Origin: Priestia aryabhattai
Lineage (GTDB): Bacteria; Bacillota; Bacilli; Bacillales; Bacillaceae_H
Direction: 5' to 3'
DNA: 64,000 nucleotides
Assembly: GCF_023715685.1 (NCBI RefSeq)
Contig: NZ_JAMBOQ010000001.1
Span: 186,001-250,000, forward strand
Positions 23,880 through 32,528 of this stretch are shown here, in pieces. The notes under the pieces are model-generated. The model did not search any database and had not been told where the DNA came from. It worked only from the letters and a program-made list of their open reading frames with translations. Each line of letters starts with the position of its first letter. Position 1 is the stretch's first letter. The translations under genes and the position numbers were made by a program.

Positions 23880-23893
23880 AGAAAACGCTTTCA
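23880..23893 (+). promoter_or_regulatory. candidate cre site upstream of the citrate transporter
   Basis: AGAAAACGCTTTCA differs from the CcpA consensus TGWAANCGNTNWCA only at the first base. It is 34 bp before the transporter ATG, placed to block transcription. Carbon catabolite repression of citM-type genes is established in B. subtilis. The rest of 23632-23879 shows no gene. Confidence 0.6.
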
Positions 23894-23926
23894 AAGAAAA
23901 GAGGGAAAATAAAGGAGGTTGTTTGA

Positions 23927-25243
23927 ATGCTAGCACTACTAGGTTTTACAATGATTATTGTCTTTACGTATCTGATTATGTCAAAAAGGATGTCTCCTAT
24001 CGTAGCTTTAATGGTCATTCCGCTTCTTTTTGCCGTGATTGGAGGATTTGGCAAAGATGTCGGAGACATGATGCTAGAAGGGTTAAAACAAGTAGCTCCG
24101 TCGGCTGCGATGCTGCTGTTTGCCATCTTATATTTCGGCGTTATGATCGATGCCGGCCTGTTTGATCCATTAATTAAACAGCTGTTAAAAATCGTAAAAG
24201 GCGATCCGCTCAAAATCGTGATTGGAACGGCTCTTCTATCGCTTTTAGTTGCACTAGACGGAGACGGTACAACCACTTATATGATTACGGTTTCTGCTCT
24301 TCTTCCACTTTATAAACGCTTGAATATGAGCCCGTTAATGTTAACGACGGTTGCGATGCTTTCTCTTAGTATTATGAGCAGCATGACGCCTTGGGGAGGC
24401 CCGGCTACTCGCGCGATTGTTGCCCTTAACCTCGATGCATCAGATTTCTTTCTTCCGCTTCTTCCAACATTAATTGGCGGCGCTTTGTGGGTTATCTTTA
24501 CAGGCTATGTTCTTGGAAAAAAAGAGCGCAGACGGCTTGGTGCCATTGACATCGAGCAGTTTGAATTAAAAAGCTCACTTGCTTTTGCTGAAGACGCGTC
24601 CTTGACTTCTCAAGAAGATATTACACAGCCTAAAAAAATCTGGATCAACTTAGCTTTAACAATTGCACTAATGGTCGTATTGGTTTCTGGTATTTGGTCT
24701 GTTTCTGTTTTATTTATGATTGGTTTTGCGCTTGCTCTTATGATTAACTATCCAAAATTAGAGGATCAAAAAGAACGTTTAATGGCTCATGCTGGTAACG
24801 CGTTAACCGTTGCAGCTCTTGTCTTTGCAGCCGGCATTTTTACAGGAATTTTATCAGACACTAAAATGGTTGACGAAATGGCCAGCCTGTTAATTCATTT
24901 AGTTCCTGATTCACTCGGTTCGTTTTTACCAACGATCGTCGCTTTAACAAGCATGCCGTTTACATTTGTCATGAGCAACGACGCCTATTACTTCGGTGTT
25001 TTACCTATCTTCGCTGAAACCGCCGCTTCTTACGGGATTGACCCGTTGGAAATTGCACGTGCTTCAATACTCGGACAACCTGTTCATCTGTTAAGTCCAC
25101 TCGTTGCGTCTACCTTCTTACTTGTAGGTATGGTAGGTGTTGATCTTGGTGAACATCAGCGCTTTGCATTTAAATGGGCAGTTTTAACATCTCTTGTTCT
25201 TATTGTCCTTGCTATTGTCACAGGTGCACTTACGTTATTTTAA
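23927..25243 (+). CDS. CitMHS-family citrate (tricarboxylate)-metal symporter
   Basis: 438 residues, about eleven to twelve membrane helices, AAAGGAGGTTGTTTGA before ATG. CitM/CitN-type transporters take up citrate complexed with Mg or Ca. Conserved parts: LLFAILYFGVMIDAGLFDP, VALDGDGTTTYMIT, MTPWGGPATRAIVAL and FVMSNDAYYFGVLPIFAETA. Adjacent LysR and PrpF genes suggest that it imports or exports aconitate/citrate, comparable to the isomerase-transporter pair described for trans-aconitate production in B. thuringiensis. A cre-like site precedes it. Confidence 0.88.
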   Translation: MLALLGFTMIIVFTYLIMSKRMSPIVALMVIPLLFAVIGGFGKDVGDMMLEGLKQVAPSAAMLLFAILYFGVMIDAGLFDPLIKQLLKIVKGDPLKIVIGTALLSLLVALDGDGTTTYMITVSALLPLYKRLNMSPLMLTTVAMLSLSIMSSMTPWGGPATRAIVALNLDASDFFLPLLPTLIGGALWVIFTGYVLGKKERRRLGAIDIEQFELKSSLAFAEDASLTSQEDITQPKKIWINLALTIALMVVLVSGIWSVSVLFMIGFALALMINYPKLEDQKERLMAHAGNALTVAALVFAAGIFTGILSDTKMVDEMASLLIHLVPDSLGSFLPTIVALTSMPFTFVMSNDAYYFGVLPIFAETAASYGIDPLEIARASILGQPVHLLSPLVASTFLLVGMVGVDLGEHQRFAFKWAVLTSLVLIVLAIVTGALTLF

Positions 25244-25303
25244 TAGGGGATAAAAGCTGTTATAGCTTTTTATTTATAAATGATAGATGGAGGTATTTCT
25301 TAA

Positions 25304-25465
25304 ATGTATGTGATTACGTGTTATGTAAGAAAAGATGATATGAAAATGTACGAGTTTGATAGTAAAGAAGAAGCGCTCTCTCAGCTGAAAAAGCTGAAAG
25401 GATGCACCATTCTTTCAGAAGTTGTTTACTTTAATGATTCATCGGTTATTCCGATAGCTATTTAA
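25304..25465 (+). CDS. small hypothetical protein (53 residues)
   Basis: ATG 25304 with GATGGAGG upstream gives 53 residues: YVITCYVRKDDMKMYEFDSK, then EEALSQLKKL and ILSEVVYFND. Beta-alpha-beta character with no membrane span; similar tiny proteins of this pattern exist in Bacillus but without function. It lies 60 bp after the transporter gene and may be cotranscribed, since the intervening AAAGCT-N5-AGCTTTTT is only a weak terminator. Confidence 0.65.
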   Translation: MYVITCYVRKDDMKMYEFDSKEEALSQLKKLKGCTILSEVVYFNDSSVIPIAI

Positions 25466-25501
25466 TTACGTAGCACTCAACCCTATAGGTACAAACTTGA
25501 T

Positions 25502-25538
25502 AAGCTTCCTTTCGCTCAAAAGGAAGCTTCTTTTTTTA
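25502..25538 (+). terminator. intrinsic terminator
   Basis: AAGCTTCCTTT-CGCTCAA-AAGGAAGCTT then CTTTTTTT. Ends the CitMHS/small-protein unit. Confidence 0.85.
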
Positions 25539-25624
25539 TGTTCTTTGCAAGCTCCGAACGAATCATGAAGCAGATAGCTTTCTTCCTATTCATTTAGTGT
25601 TCACAAACAGTGTGCAGCTCCTCC

Positions 25625-26362
25625 TCATATGAGCTTTCCTAGAGAGGAACTTTTATCAGGAGAACCAGATTCCCCTTCATGATCGTTTGTTAAGCCAGGT
25701 TCATTTTGTTTCCTTGATATAATCATATGAATAATTCGATCTCTATGCTCAGTTAACACAGAGCATTTTTGATAGAAGGCTCCGTCTACAACAAGCAGCT
25801 CCTCATCCATTCCACAAAACTTACAGCGCAGCTCTTGTGGTCCTGCGTAGGATGTGTGATAGACACTATCGTTAAAGATGGTGTAAAAAGTATCTCTTTG
25901 CTGCGCATCGTAAAAGCCATATTGCTGATTACTGTCGTCACGATAGTTAACTCCATAATTTCGTTCAAATTCTTCTTGAGTAAATTGATCCTGTAAAAGT
26001 TCATTTTCGAGTAGTTTCCTTAAACAATCCTCTATTTCTCCGTAGTTAAATGAGCAGCCATGTGCGTAAACTTCTAGTTCTTCAGTGCTCTTCTCTTTTA
26101 CCATCATTTCACTGCCACAAATATTGCAGGGTTGTTTAGGACGCTGTTGATCAAAATAAGAGTGCGTTTGTACCTTTTCAACTATCATTTCATCGTTAAT
26201 CTTTTTAAATTTAATCATCACATTTTCTGTTTGACTAACGTTTTCGTTATACATCATAACTTCATATTCATCTATATTCTTTTCGTTTTCTTTTCGACTC
26301 CAATGTTCAATTATTTCATAAGAAGAAATAGTAAAAAACTCTTTAAAATTCACTACTAACAT
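25625..26362 (-). CDS. hypothetical protein with two CxxC zinc-knuckle motifs
   Basis: 245 residues from ATG 26362 (GGAAGGG close upstream; the TTG start at 26401 has no site). Soluble. CNICGSEM (about residue 79) and CKFCGMDEE (about 182) are paired CxxC knuckles that could bind one zinc ion. Between them lies an acidic, glutamine-rich part (DDSNQQYGFYDAQQRDTFY). I recognise no family. It stands alone, divergent from a small membrane-protein gene. Confidence 0.6.
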   Translation of the reverse strand: MLVVNFKEFFTISSYEIIEHWSRKENEKNIDEYEVMMYNENVSQTENVMIKFKKINDEMIVEKVQTHSYFDQQRPKQPCNICGSEMMVKEKSTEELEVYAHGCSFNYGEIEDCLRKLLENELLQDQFTQEEFERNYGVNYRDDSNQQYGFYDAQQRDTFYTIFNDSVYHTSYAGPQELRCKFCGMDEELLVVDGAFYQKCSVLTEHRDRIIHMIISRKQNEPGLTNDHEGESGSPDKSSSLGKLI

Positions 26363-26520
26363 GCACCCTTCCCAAAAAAGTTTACGTTCTCTATGTACCA
26401 AACATGCTCTATACTACCATTTTTCCAAAGGCTTACACCACTAAACGAACTTCTTTTAGGTTCGCATATCCCTTTCTTATCCGGCATACATAACACTAAC
26501 CCTTTTATAAGGAGGCTTTC

Positions 26521-26757
26521 ATGAATACGTATGTAATGATCAGCATTGGCGTTGTTGCCAGCGCATTTTTTTTTCGGAAGTACCGAAAGCAAGTCGTTGA
26601 AATATATACAATCAGTGAATTTATTCATGCTAAAAACGGCGCAGTTGCTACAAGTTCTACGTGGCTTGGCAAGCTTTTTAAAGAGCCCTACGCTGCCGGT
26701 CCAAATTACGAAAAAACAGACGATGGCGGTAGCCAAGATGGAGATGGAGGAGAATAA
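26521..26757 (+). CDS. small hypothetical protein with N-terminal membrane helix
   Basis: 78 residues behind AAGGAGGCTTTC. Hydrophobic start (YVMISIGVVASAFFF), a basic stop-transfer (RKYRKQ), then a soluble part ending in a Gly/Asp-rich tail (DDGGSQDGDGGE). Probably membrane anchored. Not recognised. Ends in the bidirectional terminator at 26760. Confidence 0.6.
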   Translation: MNTYVMISIGVVASAFFFRKYRKQVVEIYTISEFIHAKNGAVATSSTWLGKLFKEPYAAGPNYEKTDDGGSQDGDGGE

Positions 26758-26759
26758 AT

Positions 26760-26798
26760 AAAAGAAAAAACCTGTTGAGACAACAGGTTTTTTCTTTT
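26760..26798. terminator. bidirectional terminator, 18-bp stem
   Basis: AAAAGAAAAAACCTGTTG-AGA-CAACAGGTTTTTTCTTTT between convergent genes. Confidence 0.9.
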
Positions 26799-27441
26799 AA
26801 TCATCGCTTCCTAAAATACCAAAAAAGCGAAGCAAGTTGATGAATAGATTAATAAAATCTAAATACAAAGATAGTGCCAGCATCGGAACAAGCTCTTCCG
26901 TGATTTCACCGTGCTTCATTTGGTTAAAATCATACAGCACGTAAAGTGAGAAAACAATTGTACCAATCACTGAGAATGCCATGAGTCCAGGCGTTGTTAA
27001 GGGACTAAACAGCGAGAAAATGCTGATGCACACTAATGCTAACAGCGCTACTAATAAAAAGCTGCCTAAAAATCCTAAATCTTTTTTCGTTTTTGCGCCA
27101 ACCACGCCCATAACCGTAAAAATAACGAACGTGCTTCCAAAGGCATAAAGAACAACTTGCGCCCCCGCTACTGATGCGTAGTGGCTGACAATCGGAAACA
27201 GCGTGATGCCTGATATAAATGAAAATGCATATGTAAAACCGTATCCTACGCTTTTTTTCTTTCTTAACATAAATGCCGCAACCAGCATCACAAGTTCAGC
27301 AATCGCTAATGGAATAAAATAAGCCGGCGGCACATATTGACCCACATATAAGCCAACTGTTGAAATAAATAACGAGAAAATAAATGTTACTAATACTTTT
27401 TGAAACAGAGACCGCTGCTCTACTCCAATCACTTCTTGCAT
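26797..27441 (-). CDS. Bax inhibitor-1 / YetJ-like membrane protein
   Basis: 214 residues, seven membrane helices, full family length. BI-1 (TMBIM) proteins such as YetJ of B. subtilis are pH-sensitive calcium leak channels. The two aspartates forming the pore latch are present in VLYDFNQMKHGE and LSLYLDFINLFINLLRFFG. Start ATG 27441 with AAGAAAGAAGG upstream. Monocistronic. Confidence 0.9.
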   Translation of the reverse strand: MQEVIGVEQRSLFQKVLVTFIFSLFISTVGLYVGQYVPPAYFIPLAIAELVMLVAAFMLRKKKSVGYGFTYAFSFISGITLFPIVSHYASVAGAQVVLYAFGSTFVIFTVMGVVGAKTKKDLGFLGSFLLVALLALVCISIFSLFSPLTTPGLMAFSVIGTIVFSLYVLYDFNQMKHGEITEELVPMLALSLYLDFINLFINLLRFFGILGSDD

Positions 27442-27540
27442 GTGTAAAACCTTCTTTCTAAAATCTGTTATATTTTATATAATACCTACCTTTTTAAGAA
27501 AAATAAAGATAATACTAAGGACTTTTCCCTTATTCCCGTA

Positions 27541-27575
27541 AAAATGCAAGCATAGACGCTGTCGTCTATGCTTGC
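27541..27575 (-). terminator. terminator of the sigma-clpP operon
   Basis: GCAAGCATAGACG-CTGT-CGTCTATGCTTGC; on the reverse strand it is followed by ATTTTTAC. 12 bp past the clpP stop. Confidence 0.85.
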
Positions 27576-27586
27576 TTGTTATTACT

Positions 27587-28168
27587 TTATTTCGGCAAAA
27601 GAATCCCGTCAATAATTCCGTACTCCTTTGCCTCTTCAGCACTCATAAAATAATCTCGTTCTGTATCATTTGCCACTTTTTCAACCGGCTGTCCCGTTCG
27701 TTTTGATATGATTTTATTAATATGCTGCTTGAGCTTTAAAATCCGCCGGGCGCTAATTTCAATTTCAGTCGCCTGTCCCCTAACCCCTCCTAGCGGCTGA
27801 TGAATCATAATTTCACTATTCGGCAGTGCATAGCGCTTTCCTTTTGTTCCTGCTAAGAGAAGCAGTGCGCCAAAAGAAGCGGCCATGCCCGTGCAAATCG
27901 TTTGAACGTCCGGCTCGATATACTGCATCGTGTCATAGATCGCAAACCCTGCTGAAGTCGAGCCGCCGGGGCTGTTAATATAAAGTGAAATATCTTTTTT
28001 AGGATCATCTGCCGCGAGAAATAACAGCTGCGCGACCACGCTGTTGGCAATATGATCATTGATTTCATCTCCAATTAAAATAATTCGATCTTTTAACAGC
28101 CTCGAATAAATATCATACGAACGTTCACCGCGGTTACTTTGTTCAATCACATATGGAATCGTGCTCAT
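27587..28168 (-). CDS. ClpP-family serine protease (paralogue)
   Basis: 193 residues from ATG 28168, with AAGGAGGATATAT upstream; longer frames run into the sigma gene. The triad is intact at canonical positions: Ser98 ([12 protein letters not shown]), His123 ([10 protein letters not shown]) and Asp172. The usual MAASMGAF is changed to MAASFGAL, and the N-terminal loop reads [20 protein letters not shown] as in ClpP. It should form a barrel that degrades proteins with a Clp ATPase. Its place 29 bp behind a sigma-factor gene is not the usual clpP location, so it is probably a second, dedicated ClpP. Confidence 0.9.
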   Translation of the reverse strand: MSTIPYVIEQSNRGERSYDIYSRLLKDRIILIGDEINDHIANSVVAQLLFLAADDPKKDISLYINSPGGSTSAGFAIYDTMQYIEPDVQTICTGMAASFGALLLLAGTKGKRYALPNSEIMIHQPLGGVRGQATEIEISARRILKLKQHINKIISKRTGQPVEKVANDTERDYFMSAEEAKEYGIIDGILLPK

Positions 28169-28197
28169 ATATATCCTCCTTATAACACGTAATATGG

Positions 28198-28863
28198 CTA
28201 TGCAGCCATGCAGAGAGTGCACGTCGGAGTATAAGTCGGTTTTTGGATGACACTTTTTAAGGAAGGAATAGCCTGAATCAAAAGAGCTGGATCCTGCGCT
28301 TCTAACGTTTTATAAAAAAGCTCTGACAGCTCTTTTCGTTCTTTTTCATTCCAAAAAGAATCTGTGGAAAACGGCTCACCGCCTTTTTCTAACCGCTGCT
28401 TAGCACGATGTAAATTGCTTTTAATCGCTGTTTCTGACGTTTGTAAAATCGAAGCTATTTCTTTCAGCTGATAGCGAAAGCCTTCTTTTAAGAAAAAGAT
28501 AACCGCTTGCTTCGGCGTAAATTGACTAAGCAGCAGTTCAACAGAGTGTCCTCGAATATCAAACGTATGCTTTTCAGCTTGTTGTTCCAAAGCTTCTTCT
28601 TCGGCTATTACTTCACGCTTTCGTTTTCTCAGCAGGTCAATCCAGTGGTGATACGCGATTTTATTTAACAGCGCGGAAGACAGATTGTGCTCTTCACCTT
28701 TATATCGTTGAGCCTTTAAAAATGTTTCTTGCGCAATATCGTCTCCGTCCCACACATTTTGTGCTAAAAAGCGGCAGTACTGCTGCAATTTTGGGTAATG
28801 CTCGTTCCAGCATGCATCGTCAAAGCTCTCTTTTTTTATTTCGATTTTTTTTGAATGTGACAT
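28198..28863 (-). CDS. ECF-type RNA polymerase sigma factor
   Basis: 221 residues from ATG 28863 behind AAGGAGTGA. Sigma region 2 ([40 protein letters not shown]) and region 4 ([40 protein letters not shown]) are clear. A C-terminal extension of about 60 residues follows and ends [10 protein letters not shown], a CxxC that might sense redox state or metal. No anti-sigma gene is adjacent; instead the clpP gene follows in the same operon, suggesting proteolytic control or a shared stress response. Confidence 0.85.
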   Translation of the reverse strand: MSHSKKIEIKKESFDDACWNEHYPKLQQYCRFLAQNVWDGDDIAQETFLKAQRYKGEEHNLSSALLNKIAYHHWIDLLRKRKREVIAEEEALEQQAEKHTFDIRGHSVELLLSQFTPKQAVIFFLKEGFRYQLKEIASILQTSETAIKSNLHRAKQRLEKGGEPFSTDSFWNEKERKELSELFYKTLEAQDPALLIQAIPSLKSVIQKPTYTPTCTLCMAA

Positions 28864-29015
28864 GATTTTCACTCCTTTTGCACTCTCTATTTAGTAAACG
28901 ATTAAAGGAAGTTCAAAAGATACGGGGGATCAAACTTTTTTACATATTATACGCTTAAGCAGCTATTTTTTTGTATTATAATGAAGATACTTTTATCTGA
29001 GGAGTCTAAAATAAT

Positions 29016-29186
29016 ATGCGAAGAAGAAGATTATATGGCAAGAAGAAAACGAACAAACTGCACTATAGAGACTTGACCTGTGAACACCCTCAGCCCACTT
29101 TGCCTATGAGCTATACAAGTGACGCCCCTTTTTACTATTATGACGCGTCAGAAGATGAAATACAAAAACAATTGACTTCATATTAA
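29016..29186 (+). CDS. small basic hypothetical protein (56 residues)
   Basis: ATG 29016 with TGAGGAG upstream. Starts with RRRRLYGKKKTNKLHYRDL, then a tyrosine-rich middle (APFYYYDAS) and an acidic end. Strong ribosome site and a terminator four bases after the stop make it a likely gene. No family recognised. Confidence 0.6.
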   Translation: MRRRRLYGKKKTNKLHYRDLTCEHPQPTLPMSYTSDAPFYYYDASEDEIQKQLTSY

Positions 29187-29221
29187 AAAACCAAGACAGC
29201 CCCAGACTGTCTTGGTTTTTC
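29186..29221. terminator. bidirectional terminator
   Basis: AAAAACCAAGACAG-CCCCAGA-CTGTCTTGGTTTTT between the small gene and the NlpC/P60 gene. Confidence 0.85.
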
Positions 29222-29225
29222 ACCT

Positions 29226-30476
29226 TTATGGTATGCGCTTTGCTCCGTAGTATTTAGGTGCCCAGTAGCTGTCCACTTTATAATTTGTAATTTTTACACC
29301 TTGGGATGTAGATACGTGAACGACATAGTCATTTCCAATATAGATAGATGGAATAAGCGAACTTCCTTCAAAAAAGACGAGATCTCCCGGCCGTAAGTCA
29401 GATTTTGAAATGGTTTCTCCTTCTTCCCACTGCTGACTCGCATAGCGCGGAATATCTTTTCCAGCTGCTTCTTTGTAAATGTATTGAACAAAACCAGCCG
29501 TATCAAATCCTGTAGAAGGGCTCGTTCCACCTTGTGCGTAAGGTACTTCGCCAACATATTTAAGAGATTCCGTCACAAATGAATTGTCTTTTGACAGCGA
29601 TAAGTCATTGTAGCGCCTTGCTCCTGCATACTTAGACGTCCAGTAGCTGCTCGTGAGGTAATCAACCGTCACATTTTCGCTGCGCTTAGCATGAATAAAC
29701 TGATTGCCTCCTGCGTAAATGCCTACATGTGAAATACCTTCACGATACGTGTCTTGAAAAAAGATAACGTCTCCTGGCTTTAAATCCGCGCGGGCAACTT
29801 CTTCTCCAACTTGCCACTGCTGATCGGTGGATCGCGGAAGATAGACGTCCGATGCGTGCTGAAATACATACGCGACAAATGCGGAACAGTCAAAACCGTC
29901 TTTTGGCGACTCGCCTCCGAATACGTATGGTGTACCGAGATGTTTTAGCGCTTCTGCAATTACTTCATTATCTTTCGCAATTTCCGGTGCTCCTGTAATA
30001 CGCTTTGCTTTTGCAAAATGTGATGACCAATATGCGCTGCTTGAAACGTTTTTTACAACAACTTTTCCGTCTGAAGAAGATGCATAAATCATCTCATCGT
30101 CCCCGATATAAATGGCGGCTACGTTCACTTCACCGTTTTCATTGGTGTCAAAAAACAATACATCGCCTGCTTGCAGCTCTTTTTTGTCAAAGTCTGTTCC
30201 AAGCTCTGACTGTTCTTTCACCGAACGAGGAAGCGTTGTATCAAGCGCTTGCTTGAAAACATATTGAACGAAGCCGGAGCTGTCAAACCCGTCGCTTAGC
30301 GTTTCTCCTCCAGACGTATAATCCGCTCCTTCATACGTTTTTGCTTTGTCAGCAATCACGCTCTCATCTGTGGCAGCCTGTACTTGTACAGCTTTTTCTG
30401 CAGGAAAAGTTTCTTCATAAAAAGTAGCAAGACTAAGCCCTAACGCTGTGACAATAAGAGGTTTCATTACTTTCAT
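29226..30476 (-). CDS. exported protein with three NlpC/P60 domains, only the middle one catalytic
   Basis: 416 residues, signal peptide (MKPLIVTALGLSLATF). Three tandem C40 peptidase domains at about 40-160, 168-290 and 297-416. The middle one keeps Cys197 (DGFDCSAFVAYVF), His250 (GISHVGIYAGG) and His262. In domain 1 the Cys is Ser66 (GFDSSGF) and the first His is Ala (NVAAIYIG); in domain 3 it is Thr326 (GFDTAGF) and the His is Pro. So one active cell-wall peptidase, cutting gamma-D-Glu-diamino-acid bonds, flanked by two degenerate copies that may bind wall peptides. Monocistronic. Confidence 0.85.
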   Translation of the reverse strand: MKVMKPLIVTALGLSLATFYEETFPAEKAVQVQAATDESVIADKAKTYEGADYTSGGETLSDGFDSSGFVQYVFKQALDTTLPRSVKEQSELGTDFDKKELQAGDVLFFDTNENGEVNVAAIYIGDDEMIYASSSDGKVVVKNVSSSAYWSSHFAKAKRITGAPEIAKDNEVIAEALKHLGTPYVFGGESPKDGFDCSAFVAYVFQHASDVYLPRSTDQQWQVGEEVARADLKPGDVIFFQDTYREGISHVGIYAGGNQFIHAKRSENVTVDYLTSSYWTSKYAGARRYNDLSLSKDNSFVTESLKYVGEVPYAQGGTSPSTGFDTAGFVQYIYKEAAGKDIPRYASQQWEEGETISKSDLRPGDLVFFEGSSLIPSIYIGNDYVVHVSTSQGVKITNYKVDSYWAPKYYGAKRIP

Positions 30477-30621
30477 GTTTGTTCTCCTTTGTTTTTTATT
30501 TCATCCAGGAAGTTTTATATGTAAATGGTTCTCCTGGTAAAGTATGGTGCATATGGATAGGAATTGGCTAGTATCTTTTGGCTTAAATACGCTTACCTTC
30601 CAAAGTCCTGCAAAAAAACCA

Positions 30622-30656
30622 TAAAAAAACTCGGCGCTTATGCCGCCGAGCCTTTT
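30622..30656 (-). terminator. terminator of the MarR-MFS operon
   Basis: Reverse strand: CTCGGCG-GCATAAG-CGCCGAG then TTTTTTT, abutting the MFS stop codon. Confidence 0.85.
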
Positions 30657-31855
30657 TATTTCATGCCTACCTGGATATTTGCTGCTTGTTGTTTTTGACG
30701 TAAATTTGCAATCCACTTGTAGTAAAGCGTAATCAAGAGAACAAAAACCCCTAGCGCAAAGTACAGTTTTGAATAGCCTAAAGCGCCTGCTGCAATTCCT
30801 AATACAAATGAACCAACTGCAATACCACTATCGTAAAACGTAAAGAACGTGGCGGTTGCGTACGCGCTTCGGTGAGCAGGTGCTGCTTGAATCGCCAGCG
30901 TTTGGAAGCTAGGAAGCAAAGTCCCGTAGCCTAGTCCTACTAACGCACCTGAAAACAGCAGCATCCAAGAAGAATGCGTAAAGCTTAAGCTGAATAGACC
31001 AATTGCAAAGACAATACAAGATGGAATAATTACGATGTTTGGGCCAGCTTTATCAAATAATCTTCCGGTAAACGGTCGTGAAATCAGCATCGCAGCTGCG
31101 AACACGACGAAGAAAAAGCTTGCAGTTTTAATCAATCCAAGCGACTGTGCGTACACAGAAATAAAAGAAATAATACTTGCATACGAAAAAGAAACGAGAA
31201 TACCTACTGATGAAATCGGCATGGATTTCTTTTCAAATAAATCGCTCAGTGAAAACGATCTTTTTACTGACGGAGCAGCGTTTTCTTGAAGATTTTTAAC
31301 AAGCATTCCGCACAGCCAGCCAACTAGCATAATCACGCCAAATACAAGGAAAATAATGTTGTATGCCATGTACTGATGAAGCGTTAATGCTAAAAACGGA
31401 CCTGCAACAACGGCTAAGTTCATTGACATTCCAAAGTAGCCAAGTCCTTCTCCTCGTCTTTTAGCTGGAACTAAATCCGCTGCAATCGCTCCCGTGACGG
31501 TTGTTGCTAAGCTGAATGAAATTCCTTGAAAGAAGCGCAGTAATAACAGCACGTTAAAATGGTGGATAAGCATATATAAGAAGGAAGAAAGCGCAAAAAT
31601 GAGGGTACTAACTACAAGCGTTTTTTTCTTTCCAAATTGTTCAATGACTTTCCCTGAAAACGGTCTAACAATAATTGCAGATAATAAAAAGATTGTAACA
31701 ACAAGCCCTGCCTGCGTACTCGTACCGTCTAAGGCATCTAGTACATAAATCGGCAGCAGCGTCAGCAATGCATAAAACACGACAAAGATAAAAAAGTTGG
31801 TGATCGCAATGCTGATAAAGCTTTTAGTCCAGATTGGCTCCTGCTGGTTCGTCAT
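30656..31855 (-). CDS. MFS transporter (YwoG-like)
   Basis: 399 residues, twelve helices, with the MFS loop motif GKVIEQFGKKKTLV and its weaker counterpart GRLFDKAGPNIV. Family members export drugs or small metabolites by proton antiport; the substrate is unknown. Start ATG 31855 with AAAAGGGTGAA. It overlaps the end of the MarR gene by 32 bp, so the two are coexpressed and MarR probably represses both, as in classic MarR-efflux pairs. Confidence 0.88.
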   Translation of the reverse strand: MTNQQEPIWTKSFISIAITNFFIFVVFYALLTLLPIYVLDALDGTSTQAGLVVTIFLLSAIIVRPFSGKVIEQFGKKKTLVVSTLIFALSSFLYMLIHHFNVLLLLRFFQGISFSLATTVTGAIAADLVPAKRRGEGLGYFGMSMNLAVVAGPFLALTLHQYMAYNIIFLVFGVIMLVGWLCGMLVKNLQENAAPSVKRSFSLSDLFEKKSMPISSVGILVSFSYASIISFISVYAQSLGLIKTASFFFVVFAAAMLISRPFTGRLFDKAGPNIVIIPSCIVFAIGLFSLSFTHSSWMLLFSGALVGLGYGTLLPSFQTLAIQAAPAHRSAYATATFFTFYDSGIAVGSFVLGIAAGALGYSKLYFALGVFVLLITLYYKWIANLRQKQQAANIQVGMK

Positions 31856-32276
31856 TCATTTCACCCTTTTCTGTAGATTTACAAATTTTCTTTAATAATG
31901 AAATAAGCTGATCCTGTTCGCTTTCGGATAAACGAATCAGCAAATTTTCTTCTAAACATTCAATTTCATGCTGAATCTTCGGAAGCTTTTCCTCTGCTTG
32001 AGGAGATAAATAAACGATGCGCTCTCGTTTATCACTGCCTGCTTTTCGAATAATCCATCCGCTTTTTTCAAGCCTTGTTAACGTGCGTGTAACCGTTGGC
32101 GCTTCGACATTTAAATACTGCCAAATCTCCGTTTGTGTCATCGAGCCGAATCGCTTTAAACAAAATAAAATCGAATACTGTGAGCTGTATAGCCCGTACG
32201 CTTTTAACACTTCATTTACTTCTTTAATAGACAATCTCGACTTTTGATGAAGCTCATGAAACACTAAGTTATTCAC
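31824..32276 (-). CDS. MarR-family transcriptional regulator
   Basis: 150 residues; GTG 32276 is preferred to GTG 32285 because GAGGTGAGAAAA precedes it. Winged helix: LYSSQYSILFCLKRFGSMTQ, EAPTVTRTLTRLEKSGWIIR, KAGSDKRERIVYLS, then a dimerisation helix. Upstream, TTACCTAGGTAAC (near 32305) is a perfect dyad in the promoter region and a natural operator candidate for autoregulation. First gene of the MarR-MFS operon. Confidence 0.88.
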   Translation of the reverse strand: MNNLVFHELHQKSRLSIKEVNEVLKAYGLYSSQYSILFCLKRFGSMTQTEIWQYLNVEAPTVTRTLTRLEKSGWIIRKAGSDKRERIVYLSPQAEEKLPKIQHEIECLEENLLIRLSESEQDQLISLLKKICKSTEKGEMNDEPAGANLD

Positions 32277-32301
32277 TTTTCTCACCTCATCTTTTATTTT
32301 A

Positions 32302-32317
32302 TTTACCTAGGTAACTA
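32302..32317. promoter_or_regulatory. palindromic operator candidate for the MarR gene
   Basis: A 13-bp palindrome, TTACCTAGGTAA plus C, lies about 25-40 bp upstream of the MarR start, inside AT-rich DNA. MarR proteins typically bind such short palindromes at their own promoter. Confidence 0.45.
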
Positions 32318-32528
32318 ATCGCTCTTTTATTAGTATATGTGCTACTACTTGATGTGTAAAGGCGGACAAAAAGAGCCAAAAACAGCTGTTTTCTCTTTAT
32401 TTCTACTAATGATTCACGCTTTCACTTCTATTTTCTTATTCTTTCGCATCACGAAACTTTTTGTATATATTTACATGCACCTGCAAACTCTGTTAAAGAA
32501 GACGAAACACTATGCGGGAGGCTGGTAT

